From Metapseudomonas sp043392685 (GTDB taxonomy: Bacteria; Pseudomonadota; Gammaproteobacteria; Pseudomonadales; Pseudomonadaceae): a DNA stretch of 64,000 bases. The position numbers and the translations under genes were made by a program. Positions 55,511 to 63,433 of this stretch are shown one piece after another. The DNA lies in NCBI GenBank assembly GCA_043392685.1, contig JBHZGM010000001.1; one strand, written 5' to 3'. Below the pieces are notes generated by a model. It had not been told where the DNA came from, searched no databases, and saw nothing but the letters and a program-made list of their open reading frames with translations. The first letter of the stretch is position 1; each line of letters opens with the position of its first letter.

Positions 55511-56294
55511 ATCCTGCAGAGGCAGCCTCTACCATCGAGCGGTGGTCTGGTTGCTGTTCCTGATCCTGCTGCTGCCGCTTGCCGGCACCCTGCTCTACTC
55601 GCTCTCCACCAGCTGGTCAGCGACCATCCTTCCGGACGGCCTGACCTTCAAGTGGTACCTGGCGCTGTGGAGCGACAGCCGCTTCCTCACCGCCTTCGGC
55701 CAGTCGCTGCTGGTGTGCTTCGCTGCCCTGGCGCTGTCGGTGGTGCTGATCCTGCCGCTGCTGTTCGTGGTGCACTACCACTTCCCGAAGCTCGACGCCC
55801 TGATGAACATCCTCATCCTGCTGCCCTTCGCGGTGCCGCCGGTGGTGTCTTCGGTGGGCCTGCTGCAGATCTATGGTTCGGGTCCGCTGGCCATGGTGGG
55901 AACGCCCTGGATCCTGATCGGCTGCTTCTTCACCATCGCTCTGCCCTTCATGTACCGCGCCATCACCAACAACCTGCAAGCGATCAACCTGCGGGACCTG
56001 ATGGACGCCGCCCAGCTGCTCGGCGCCAGCACCTGGAAGGCCGCCTTCCTGGTGGTGCTGCCCAACCTGCGCAAGGGCCTGATGGTCTCGCTGTTCCTGT
56101 CGTTCTCGTTCCTGTTCGGCGAGTTCGTCTTCGCCAACCTGCTGGTGGGCACCCGCTACGAGACCCTGCAGGTGTACCTGAACAACATGCGCAACAGCAG
56201 CGGCCACTTCAACAGCGCGCTGGTGATCTCCTACTTCTTCTTCGTGCTGCTGTTCACCTGGGCAGCCAACCGTCTGAACAAGGACAAGGCATGA
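55497..56294 (+). CDS. ABC transporter permease 2
   Basis: 265 residues, ATG 55497 inside the end of permease 1, with AGGAGG upstream. Six membrane helices and the EAA-like loop LMDAAQLLGASTWKAAFLVVLPNLRKGL (about 160-190). Completes the membrane part of the importer. Its stop overlaps the ATPase start by four bases. Confidence 0.87.
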   Translation: MSPAESCRGSLYHRAVVWLLFLILLLPLAGTLLYSLSTSWSATILPDGLTFKWYLALWSDSRFLTAFGQSLLVCFAALALSVVLILPLLFVVHYHFPKLDALMNILILLPFAVPPVVSSVGLLQIYGSGPLAMVGTPWILIGCFFTIALPFMYRAITNNLQAINLRDLMDAAQLLGASTWKAAFLVVLPNLRKGLMVSLFLSFSFLFGEFVFANLLVGTRYETLQVYLNNMRNSSGHFNSALVISYFFFVLLFTWAANRLNKDKA

Positions 56295-57280
56295 GCTTTC
56301 TTTCCATCCGCGGCCTGCACAAAAGCTACGGCCAGACCGCGATCTTCAGCGACATTCACTGCGAAATCGGCAAGGGTGAATTCGTCACCCTGCTGGGCCC
56401 TTCCGGCTGCGGCAAGTCCACCCTGCTGCGCTGCATCGCCGGCCTGACCGAAGTGAACGGCGGGCAGATCCTGCTGGACGGGCAGGACCTGGTGCCGCTG
56501 TCGCCGCAGAAGCGCGGCATCGGCATGGTGTTCCAGAGCTATGCGCTGTTCCCCAACATGACGGTGCAGCAGAACGTCGCCTTCGGCCTGCGCATGCAGA
56601 AGGTCGGTGCCGCCGACAGCCAGCGCCGGGTGGACGAAGCCCTGGCCATGGTGGAGCTTGCCGACTTCGCCGCGCGCTATCCGCACCAGCTTTCCGGCGG
56701 CCAGTGCCAGCGTGTCGCCCTGGCGCGTTCGCTGGTCACCCGCCCACGCCTGTTGCTGCTGGACGAACCGCTGTCGGCACTGGATGCGCGCATCCGCAAG
56801 CACCTGCGCGAACAGATCCGCTCCATCCAGCAGGAGCTGGGCCTGACTACCATCTTCGTCACCCACGACCAGGAGGAAGCCCTGACCCTGTCGGACCGCA
56901 TCTTCCTGATGAACGCCGGCCGCATCGTCCAGAGCGGCGACGCGGAAACTCTCTACACCGCTCCAGTGGACGCCTTCGCTGCCGGCTTCATCGGCAACTA
57001 CAACCTGCTCGACGCCGACAGCGCCAGCCGCCTGCTGCAACGCCCGGTGAGCGGCCGCATCGCCATACGCCCGGAAGCCATCATTCTCAGCCACGAAGGC
57101 GGCATCGAGGCCGAAGTGCGCGGCCACAGCCTGCTGGGCAACGTGGTGCGCTACCGCGTCGAAGCTCGCGGCGTGGAACTGGTGGTGGACGTGCTCAACC
57201 GCTCCGTCGAAGACCTGCACTGCAAGGGACAACGCATCGGCCTGTGCATAGACGATCTGGCGATCCGGGAGGTGGCCTGA
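56291..57280 (+). CDS. ABC transporter ATP-binding protein
   Basis: 329 residues, ATG 56291. Walker A GPSGCGKST near 39, Q-loop FQSYALFPN near 85, signature LSGGQCQRVALARSL near 136 and Walker B LLLLDEPLSALDARIR near 158, H-loop VTHDQEEAL. The last 95 residues form a TOBE-type domain (IAIRPEAIILS; GHSLLGNVVRYRVEARG), as in PotA/PhnT-type importers. The Cys in SGGQCQR is a mild departure from the common SGGQQQR. It overlaps the HAD gene by one base. Confidence 0.9.
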   Translation: MSFLSIRGLHKSYGQTAIFSDIHCEIGKGEFVTLLGPSGCGKSTLLRCIAGLTEVNGGQILLDGQDLVPLSPQKRGIGMVFQSYALFPNMTVQQNVAFGLRMQKVGAADSQRRVDEALAMVELADFAARYPHQLSGGQCQRVALARSLVTRPRLLLLDEPLSALDARIRKHLREQIRSIQQELGLTTIFVTHDQEEALTLSDRIFLMNAGRIVQSGDAETLYTAPVDAFAAGFIGNYNLLDADSASRLLQRPVSGRIAIRPEAIILSHEGGIEAEVRGHSLLGNVVRYRVEARGVELVVDVLNRSVEDLHCKGQRIGLCIDDLAIREVA

Positions 57281-57933
57281 TGACCCTGGCAATCTTCGAC
57301 CTCGACGACACCCTGATAGACGGCGACTGCGCCAGCCTGTGGAGCGCCCACATGGCCGAACTGGGGTGGGTCGACGGAGAATCCTTCATCCGCAAGGACC
57401 GTGAACTCATGACCCTCTACGCCGAAGGCCAGCTGGCGATGGAGGACTACATGGCCTTCAGCCTGTCGCCGCTGGTGGGGCGCACCGCTGAGGAAGTGGA
57501 CTTCGTGGCCGGGCCTTTCGTCGAGGACGTGATCGAACCGCTGATCCACTCCGACGCCATGCGCTGCCTGGCCCGGCACCGCGCCGCCGGCGACCGCATC
57601 CTGATCATCTCCGCCTCGGCGCACTTCCTGGTCAGCGCCATCGCCGAACGCCTGGGCGTGGCAGAAGTGCTGGCCATCGACCTGGAAGAACAGCACGGCT
57701 GCTACAGCGGCCGTACCCGCGGCGTACTCACCTACCGCGAAGGCAAGGTGACGCGCCTCAACGCCTGGCTGGAAGAACAGGGCGAAACCCTGGAAGGCGC
57801 CTACTTCTATTCCGACTCGCGCAACGACCTGCCGCTGCTCTCGCGGGTGGCCAACCCGCACACGGTCAACCCCGACCCGACCCTACGCGCCCACGCCGTA
57901 CAGGCCGGCTGGCCGATCCTTGACTGGCGCTGA
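57280..57933 (+). CDS. HAD-superfamily hydrolase, subfamily IB
   Basis: 217 residues. FDLDDTLIDGD gives nucleophile Asp7 and acid Asp9; ILIISASAHFLVSAIAERLGV (motif II Ser near 111) and YFYSDSRNDLPLLSRV (motif IV, Asp near 175-180) complete the site. SerB/CicA-like cap between motifs I and II. Probably a phosphatase for a small phosphomonoester produced by the operon; not PhnX, which lacks this cap arrangement. Its start overlaps the ATPase stop. Last gene of the operon. Confidence 0.85.
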   Translation: MTLAIFDLDDTLIDGDCASLWSAHMAELGWVDGESFIRKDRELMTLYAEGQLAMEDYMAFSLSPLVGRTAEEVDFVAGPFVEDVIEPLIHSDAMRCLARHRAAGDRILIISASAHFLVSAIAERLGVAEVLAIDLEEQHGCYSGRTRGVLTYREGKVTRLNAWLEEQGETLEGAYFYSDSRNDLPLLSRVANPHTVNPDPTLRAHAVQAGWPILDWR

Positions 57934-57936
57934 CGC

Positions 57937-58112
57937 AACGGGCGCGGCATCAACCACGAAATGTTGGGTTTCGTTCCTCGCGGAACGCCGCCCGACCCAA
58001 CCTACAAATGCCGTCTTTTCCTGTGGGGGCGAATTCATTCGCGAAGGGCCGCGCAGCGGCCCCGTAGGTTGGTGCGGGCGGCGTACCGTCAGAGCGCAGC
58101 GAGGCCCAACCG
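57937..58112 (+). repeat. Composite A-B-A repeat, right copy
   Basis: Half A unit, B unit (58021-58063, inner stem GGGCCGC-GCA-GCGGCCC), half A unit with GGTTGGTGCGGG. Same order and direction as 51521-51712. It begins three bases after the HAD gene. Together with the ModE-like box it fills the gap to modA. Confidence 0.88.
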
Positions 58113-58185
58113 ACGAGAAGAGAAGCGCCGTGCACCACCGCAAAACTTGACCACAAAATCAAAATCCGACAAGAATGCCAACCTT

Positions 58186-58212
58186 ATCGCTGTATAGTTT
58201 TATACATAGCGA
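58186..58212. promoter_or_regulatory. ModE-like palindrome upstream of modA
   Basis: ATCGCTGTATA-GTTT-TATACATAGCGA resembles the ModE operator (ATCGNTATATA-N6-TATATAACGAT) with perfect GTATA/TATAC arms. It ends 36 bp before the modA start, where a repressor would block transcription. Confidence 0.6.
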
Positions 58213-58247
58213 AAACCAGACAAGAATAAGCCCTGCCGGGAGCCCCC

Positions 58248-59003
58248 ATGAGTCATCGCCTCACCCGCGCCACCGCCGCGCTTATCGCCCTGTTCGCCCT
58301 GGGCAGCGCTGCGGCTGCGGAAGTCCAGGTGGCCGCCGCCGCCAACTTCACCGCGCCGATTCAGGCCATCGCCAAGGTTTTCGAGAAGGACACCGGCCAC
58401 AAGCTGATTGTCGCCTACGGCGCCACCGGCCAGTTCTACACCCAGATCAAGAACGGCGCGCCCTTCGAGGTCTTCCTCGCGGCTGACGACACCACCCCGG
58501 CCAGACTGGAGAAGGAAGGCGATGCCGTACCCGGTTCGCGCTTCACCTACGCCATTGGCACCTTGGTGCTCTGGTCGCCGCAGGACGGCTACGTGGATGC
58601 CAGGGGCGACGTACTGAAGACCGGCCAGTACAAGCACCTGTCCATCGCCAACCCGAAAACCGCGCCCTATGGCCTGGCAGCCACCCAGGTACTGGACAAA
58701 CTGGGCCTGACCGCAACCGTGAAGCCCAGGCTGGTTGAAGGACAGAACATCACCCAGGCGCTGCAGTTCGTCTCCAGCGGCAATGCCGAGCTGGGCTTCG
58801 TTGCCCTGTCCCAGGTGTACAAGGACGGCAAGATCACCAGCGGTTCCGCCTGGATCGTGCCGGCCGAGCTGCATGAGCCGATCAGGCAGGACGCGCTGAT
58901 TCTGAAGAAAGGTGAAACCAACCCGGCCGCCAAGGCGCTGGTGGACTACCTGAAGGGCCCGAAAGCCGCGGAAGTGATCAAGTCCTACGGCTATCAGCTG
59001 TAA
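58248..59003 (+). CDS. modA: Molybdate ABC transporter substrate-binding protein
   Basis: 251 residues, ATG 58248. Signal peptide MSHRLTRATAALIALFALGSAAAA, cleaved near residue 24. AAANFTAPIQAIAKVFEKDTGHK near 32-54, YGATGQFYTQIKNGAPFEVFLAAD near 60-85 and PYGLAATQVLDKLGL are ModA motifs binding MoO4/WO4. It has the normal size, but no modB or modC follows: the next gene on this strand is elsewhere, and a minus-strand gene starts 128 bp later. It must work with a transporter elsewhere or in another role. A ModE-like box supports molybdenum control. Confidence 0.87.
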   Translation: MSHRLTRATAALIALFALGSAAAAEVQVAAAANFTAPIQAIAKVFEKDTGHKLIVAYGATGQFYTQIKNGAPFEVFLAADDTTPARLEKEGDAVPGSRFTYAIGTLVLWSPQDGYVDARGDVLKTGQYKHLSIANPKTAPYGLAATQVLDKLGLTATVKPRLVEGQNITQALQFVSSGNAELGFVALSQVYKDGKITSGSAWIVPAELHEPIRQDALILKKGETNPAAKALVDYLKGPKAAEVIKSYGYQL

Positions 59004-59019
59004 GGATCGAGAGGGTCAC

Positions 59020-59107
59020 CGTAGGTTGGGCTGAGCTCCGCGAAGCCCAACGTGCAAGGCATGAGCCAGGCAATCGTTGGGCTTCGCTTCGCTCAGCGCC
59101 AACCTAC
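59020..59107. repeat. Family A palindromic repeat
   Basis: CGTAGGTTGGGCTGAGCTCC ... GGCCCAACG-like left part and CGTTGGGCTTCGCTTCGCTC ... CCAACCTAC right part. The best-matched A copy, between the convergent modA and hypothetical gene. Confidence 0.85.
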
Positions 59108-59130
59108 AAAAGCGGATACGGCGACACGAC

Positions 59131-59673
59131 TCAGTCGTCGTCGCCCTCTTCCATCGCGGCCTTGAGGGCCTCGTAGGCCGGCGCGGCGTAGATGCCGACT
59201 TCCACCGCCAGCTGCATGACCCTTTCCAGGTCGCATTTGTAGACCAGCACGCACTGCAGTTCGTCATCCAGCGGTTCGCTGAAGTCCACCAGCACGTAGC
59301 CGCCCTTCTCCGGGTAGAGACTGGCCATCTGCACCTGGATGCGGTTCAGGGCCTTGAGCGGCTCGACCTTCACCAACTGCTTGGGTTTGAGCACGAAGTT
59401 CACGCTCGGGCCGAAGGAGTCCACCACCTGCTGGAACAACTGGTCGTAGCTGTCGGCCTGGAACAGCACGGTATCGGGCAGGCTGCCCACCACCACCCAC
59501 TCGCCGAGGGGGATGGGGAAGCTGTCGTCGTAGTTGATATCGGGGTTCGCGGCGAGGAAGGCGTCCGCATCGGCGTAGGCCTGGGCCGCCTCAGTGGCGA
59601 TACCGTCGATCTCATCCTCGGCCATGCAGCCGGAGCTGATTGCCGTAATCAATTCGATAAGTTGCTGTTTCAC
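59131..59673 (-). CDS. Conserved hypothetical acidic protein
   Basis: 180 residues, GTG start at 59673. Acidic throughout, ending EEGDDD. No family recognised. FPIPLGEWVVVGSLPDTVLFQADSYDQLFQQV looks like a structured beta region; FSEPLDDELQCVLVYKCDLERVMQLAVEVG like the second. No signal or membrane segment. It is downstream of ahpF on the same strand, but a terminator sits between them, so it is likely a separate unit. Confidence 0.65.
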   Translation of the reverse strand: MKQQLIELITAISSGCMAEDEIDGIATEAAQAYADADAFLAANPDINYDDSFPIPLGEWVVVGSLPDTVLFQADSYDQLFQQVVDSFGPSVNFVLKPKQLVKVEPLKALNRIQVQMASLYPEKGGYVLVDFSEPLDDELQCVLVYKCDLERVMQLAVEVGIYAAPAYEALKAAMEEGDDD

Positions 59674-59734
59674 GCGATGAGCCCTGCCGCTTTAGGATCC
59701 AAAGCGCGAAGGATACAGGGAAGCCGCGCGGACA

Positions 59735-59768
59735 TAAAAAAAGCGGAGGACTCTTGCGAGCCTCCGCC
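59735..59768 (-). terminator. Rho-independent terminator of ahpF
   Basis: GCGGAGG (59743-59749) with CCTCCGC (59761-59767) makes an 8-bp stem on the minus strand, followed by TTTTTTT. It lies 27 bp after the ahpF stop. Confidence 0.9.
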
Positions 59769-59794
59769 ACTTCAGCACACCACGCTGAGTAAAA

Positions 59795-61351
59795 TCAGGT
59801 CGTACGGATCAGGTGATCGAAGGCGCTGAGCGACGCCTTGGCGCCCTCGCCCACGGCGATCACGATCTGCTTGTACGGAACCGTAGTCACGTCACCGGCG
59901 GCGAACACACCGGGGATATTGGTCTGGCCCTTGGCGTCGATGATGATCTCGCCACGCGGCGACAGCTCCACCACGCCCTTGAGCCATTCGCTGTTGGGCA
60001 GCAGGCCGATCTGCACGAAGATGCCTTCCAGCTCGACGGTATGCAGCTCGTCGGTGGTGCGGTCCTTGTAGACCAGGCCGGTGACTTTCTGGCCATCGCC
60101 TTTCACCTCGGTGGTCAGCGCGCTCTTGATGACCTTGACGTTGGGCAGACTGGCCAGCTTGTTCTGCAGCACGGCGTCGGCACGCAGCTTGTCGTCGAAC
60201 TCGATCAGGGTGACGTGGCCGACGATGCCGGCCAGGTCGATGGCCGCTTCCACGCCGGAGTTGCCGCCACCGATCACCGCCACGCGCTTGCCCTTGAACA
60301 GCGGGCCATCGCAGTGCGGGCAGAAGCACACGCCCTTGGCCTTGTATTCCCGCTCGCCCGGCACGTTCATTTCGCGCCAGCGGGCACCGGTGGACAGGAT
60401 CACGGTCTTGGCCTTGAGGCTGGCACCGCTCTCGAATTTCACTTCATGCAACTCGCCTTCAGCCTTGGCCGGAACCAGTGCGCTGGCGCGCTGCAGGTTC
60501 ATGATGTCTACCTCGTACTGCTTGACGTGCTCTTCCAGGGCACGGGCCAGTTTCGGACCTTCGGTCTCCTTCACGGAGATGAAGTTCTCGATGGCCATGG
60601 TGTCCAGCACCTGGCCGCCGAAACGCTCGGCAGCAACGCCGGTGCGGATGCCTTTACGCGCAGCGTAGATGGCCGCGGAGGCGCCAGCGGGACCACCGCC
60701 GATCACCAGCACGTCAAAGGCTTCCTTGGCGTTGAGTTTTTCGGCATCGCGAGTGGCGGCGCCGGTGTCGATTTTGGCGAGGATTTCCTCCACGCCCATG
60801 CGGCCCTGGCCGAACACTTCGCCATTCAGGTAGATGCTCGGCACCGACATGATTTGGCGCTCGTTGACCTCATCCTGGAACAGCGCGCCGTCGATGGCGA
60901 CGTGGCGGATGTTCGAGTTGAGCACAGCCATCAGGTTCAGCGCCTGCACCACGTCGGGGCAATTCTGGCAGGACAGCGAGAAATAGGTTTCGAAATTGAA
61001 CTCGCCCTCGATGGACTTGACCTGCTCGATCACATCACTGGCGAGCTTGGACGGGTGGCCGCCCACTTGCAGCAGGGCCAGCACCAGCGAGGTGAACTCG
61101 TGACCCATGGGGATGCCGGCAAAGCGCAGGGAAATGTCCGCACCGGGGCGGTTCAGGGAGAACGACGGACGACGGGCGTCGCTGCCATCGGTCTTCAGGG
61201 TGATCTTGTCGGTCAGGCCGACGATGTCTTGCAACAGCCCGAGCAGCTCACTGGATTTGTCGCTGTCATCGAGGGACGCGACGATCTCGAACGGCTGGGT
61301 GACCTTCTCGAGGTAGGCCTTCAACTGGGTTTTAAGATTGGCGTCCAACAT
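59795..61351 (-). CDS. ahpF: Alkyl hydroperoxide reductase subunit F
   Basis: FAD-dependent NADH:AhpC disulfide reductase, 518 residues. An N-terminal thioredoxin/glutaredoxin-like pair of folds (residues 1-200) with the Cys pair SCQNCPDVVQ near 127-130 passes electrons on. The thioredoxin-reductase-like core has VIGGGPAGASAAIYAARKG near 215, the redox CxxC CFCPHCDGPL near 342-345, and VAVIGGGNSGVEAAIDL near 358 (NADH). ATG at 61351 after AAAGGAG. Length standard. Downstream of ahpC in the same orientation, with hairpins in between. Confidence 0.95.
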   Translation of the reverse strand: MLDANLKTQLKAYLEKVTQPFEIVASLDDSDKSSELLGLLQDIVGLTDKITLKTDGSDARRPSFSLNRPGADISLRFAGIPMGHEFTSLVLALLQVGGHPSKLASDVIEQVKSIEGEFNFETYFSLSCQNCPDVVQALNLMAVLNSNIRHVAIDGALFQDEVNERQIMSVPSIYLNGEVFGQGRMGVEEILAKIDTGAATRDAEKLNAKEAFDVLVIGGGPAGASAAIYAARKGIRTGVAAERFGGQVLDTMAIENFISVKETEGPKLARALEEHVKQYEVDIMNLQRASALVPAKAEGELHEVKFESGASLKAKTVILSTGARWREMNVPGEREYKAKGVCFCPHCDGPLFKGKRVAVIGGGNSGVEAAIDLAGIVGHVTLIEFDDKLRADAVLQNKLASLPNVKVIKSALTTEVKGDGQKVTGLVYKDRTTDELHTVELEGIFVQIGLLPNSEWLKGVVELSPRGEIIIDAKGQTNIPGVFAAGDVTTVPYKQIVIAVGEGAKASLSAFDHLIRTT

Positions 61352-61380
61352 GTGCGAACTCCTTTATTGCGGGCATGAGT

Positions 61381-61457
61381 CACCCCTCGACGGTCGTCGC
61401 CGGCCGCCCGAAGCGGGATGAGGGGTGTGAAGCAGGCGGATGGCCAGGCCATCCGCC
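61381..61457 (-). other. Two strong hairpins between ahpC and ahpF
   Basis: GGCGGATGGCC-A-GGCCATCCGCC (61435-61457) is an 11-bp perfect palindrome, and CACCCCTC/GAGGGGTG (61381-61388 with 61420-61427) is an 8-bp stem with a long loop. No U tract follows, so processing or mRNA stabilisation is likelier than termination. Confidence 0.55.
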
Positions 61458-61623
61458 GGAGCATGGAGCGAAAATGGGATGGAACACGTCGCGAGCGACG
61501 GCAGTGCAAGGTGAAATCAGGCCGGGGCGCGCAGTCAGGGCGCGGAGTTTACGAGCTGTAAATGAGCAGCCCGAGCCTGACTTCAACGCAGCAATGCCTA
61601 GCGCAGCAGCGTTCCGCCCATTT

Positions 61624-62187
61624 TTAGATCTTGCCTACCAGGTCGAGGGACGGAGCCAGAGTGGCTTCGCCTTCTTTCCACTTGGCCGGGCAGACTTCGC
61701 CCGGGTGAGCGGCAACGTACTGGGCAGCCTTGACCTTGCGCAGCAGCTCCTGGGCGTCACGGCCGATACCGCCGGCGTTGACTTCAACGATCTGGATCTT
61801 GCCTTCCGGGTCGATCACGAAGGTGCCACGGTCAGCCAGGCCAGCTTCTTCGATCAGCACTTCGAAGTTCTTGGACAGAACCCAGGTCGGGTCGCCAACC
61901 AGCGGGTACTGGATCTTGCCGATGGTGTCGGAAGTATCGTGCCAGGCCTTGTGGGTGAAGTGGGTGTCGGTGGACACGCCATAGATTTCCACGCCCAGCT
62001 TCTGGAATTCGGCGTAGTTGTCAGCCAGGTCGCCCAGTTCGGTCGGGCAAACGAAAGTGAAGTCAGCCGGGTAGAAGAAGAACACGGACCACTTGCCTTT
62101 CAGGTCGGCTTCGGTCAGCTCGACGAACTTGCCCTGGTGGTAGGCGGTGGCTTTGAACGGTTTGACTTCGGTGTTGATCAGAGACAT
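61624..62187 (-). CDS. ahpC: Alkyl hydroperoxide reductase subunit C (peroxiredoxin)
   Basis: 187-residue typical 2-Cys peroxiredoxin. Peroxidatic Cys in FVCPTELGDL (near 47), the resolving Cys in EVCPAKWKEG (near 166), and the GGLG/YF switch region (DFTFVCP; RKVKAAQYVAAHPGE). Detoxifies organic peroxides and H2O2 with AhpF. ATG 62187 after GAGGA. The promoter region to 62341 is AT-rich; I could not confirm an OxyR site there. Confidence 0.96.
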   Translation of the reverse strand: MSLINTEVKPFKATAYHQGKFVELTEADLKGKWSVFFFYPADFTFVCPTELGDLADNYAEFQKLGVEIYGVSTDTHFTHKAWHDTSDTIGKIQYPLVGDPTWVLSKNFEVLIEEAGLADRGTFVIDPEGKIQIVEVNAGGIGRDAQELLRKVKAAQYVAAHPGEVCPAKWKEGEATLAPSLDLVGKI

Positions 62188-62341
62188 CGCAACGTCCTCG
62201 TTGGGTTGGAAATTTACCCGACAAAGACTATTGGGTTATTCCAAAAAGATCATATTGATTGACCCCATCAGAACGATTGATTACCTCAATGTTGCCCCGA
62301 CGCCCCGTGCCACGTGGGCTGGAGCATCGGAGCAGCGAGCC

Positions 62342-63307
62342 TCAGGCCAGGCTTTCGTCCAGCACCAGTACCAGTTTTCCTTCCACCTGGTTGCTGGCCA
62401 GGGTCTCGAAAGCGGCCTCGGCGTCCCGCGCAGGGAAGGCACGTTCCAGGCGCGGCTGCAGACGACGCTCCTCGAACAGCGGCCAGACATGCTGGCGCAA
62501 CTCACTGATGAGGTCGGCCTTGAACTGATCGTCACGGCTGCGCAGGATCGAGCCGATCAGTTGCACCCGCTTGCCCAGCAGCAGGGCCATATCGAGTTCC
62601 GCCTTGCGGCCGCCCATCAGGCCGATGTTCACCCAGCGGCCGTCGACCGCGGCCAGTGCCAGGTTGAGACTGGCGTAGTTGCCGCCGACGGGGTCGAGGA
62701 TCACATCGAAGGGACCGAAGTCGCGCAGGCTTTCCAGGCCCTCCCCCCGCAACACACCCCCCTGGGCACCAAGGGACTTGCAATAGGCCAGGCGCTCGGC
62801 AGAACCCACGCTGACCCAGCAGGGGCTGCCGAAGGCCTTGCACAGCTGGATGGCCGCGGAACCCACGCCACTGGCCCCGGCGTGCAACAGCACCTTCTCG
62901 CCGGGTTTCAGGGCCGCCAGCTGGAACAGGTTGAGCCAGGCGGTGGCATAGACTTCCGGCAGCGCCGCGGCTTCGGCCAGGGACAGCCCCTCGGGCACGG
63001 GCAGCACATGGCGCGCATCCACGACCACCTCCTCGGCCATGCCGCCGCCGGCCAGCAGGCAGCAGACGCGATCGCCCACCTGCCAGGCACCGCTGCCGGC
63101 GCCGACTTCGCTGATCACCCCGGAGGCTTCCAGGCCGAGGATGTCACTGGCCCCCGGCGGTGGCGGATAGAGCCCCGCACGCTGCAGCAGATCGGCACGG
63201 TTCAGGCCGGCGGCGGCCACACGGATCCGCACCTGCCCCACGTCACAGGCCGGGCTGGCCCGCTCCCCCCACTCCACGCGTCCGTCGACGCCTTGCAATG
63301 CCTTCAC
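62342..63307 (-). CDS. NAD(P)H quinone oxidoreductase, PIG3/QOR type
   Basis: 321-residue zinc-independent MDR enzyme. Start is GTG 63307 after GGAGG. AAAGLNRADLLQRAGLYPPPPGASDILGLEASGVI near 35-70 is the PIG3 signature; LLHAGASGVGSAAIQLCKAFG near 145 is the Rossmann loop, and PFDVILDPVGGNYASLNL near 210 follows. No zinc ligands, which separates it from alcohol dehydrogenases. Probably reduces quinones with NADPH; physiological substrate unknown. Divergent from prc. Confidence 0.86.
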   Translation of the reverse strand: MKALQGVDGRVEWGERASPACDVGQVRIRVAAAGLNRADLLQRAGLYPPPPGASDILGLEASGVISEVGAGSGAWQVGDRVCCLLAGGGMAEEVVVDARHVLPVPEGLSLAEAAALPEVYATAWLNLFQLAALKPGEKVLLHAGASGVGSAAIQLCKAFGSPCWVSVGSAERLAYCKSLGAQGGVLRGEGLESLRDFGPFDVILDPVGGNYASLNLALAAVDGRWVNIGLMGGRKAELDMALLLGKRVQLIGSILRSRDDQFKADLISELRQHVWPLFEERRLQPRLERAFPARDAEAAFETLASNQVEGKLVLVLDESLA

Positions 63308-63433
63308 GGTGCCTCCATAGTGAAGTTGGATCCGGCCCGGCGACCTGCCGGGCCTTCGCGTTGCGCCAATGGAACCCGGCGCCCTCAAATACGGCCTAAT
63401 ATGCGTTATCACCTGTCCCGACGTCGAATCAGC

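Noticed and set aside
62188..62341. OxyR binding site upstream of ahpC
   Set aside because: ATAG-like pieces occur (CAATAGTC), but the ATAG-N7-CTAT spacing could not be matched in either orientation. OxyR control is likely from known biology but not visible here.
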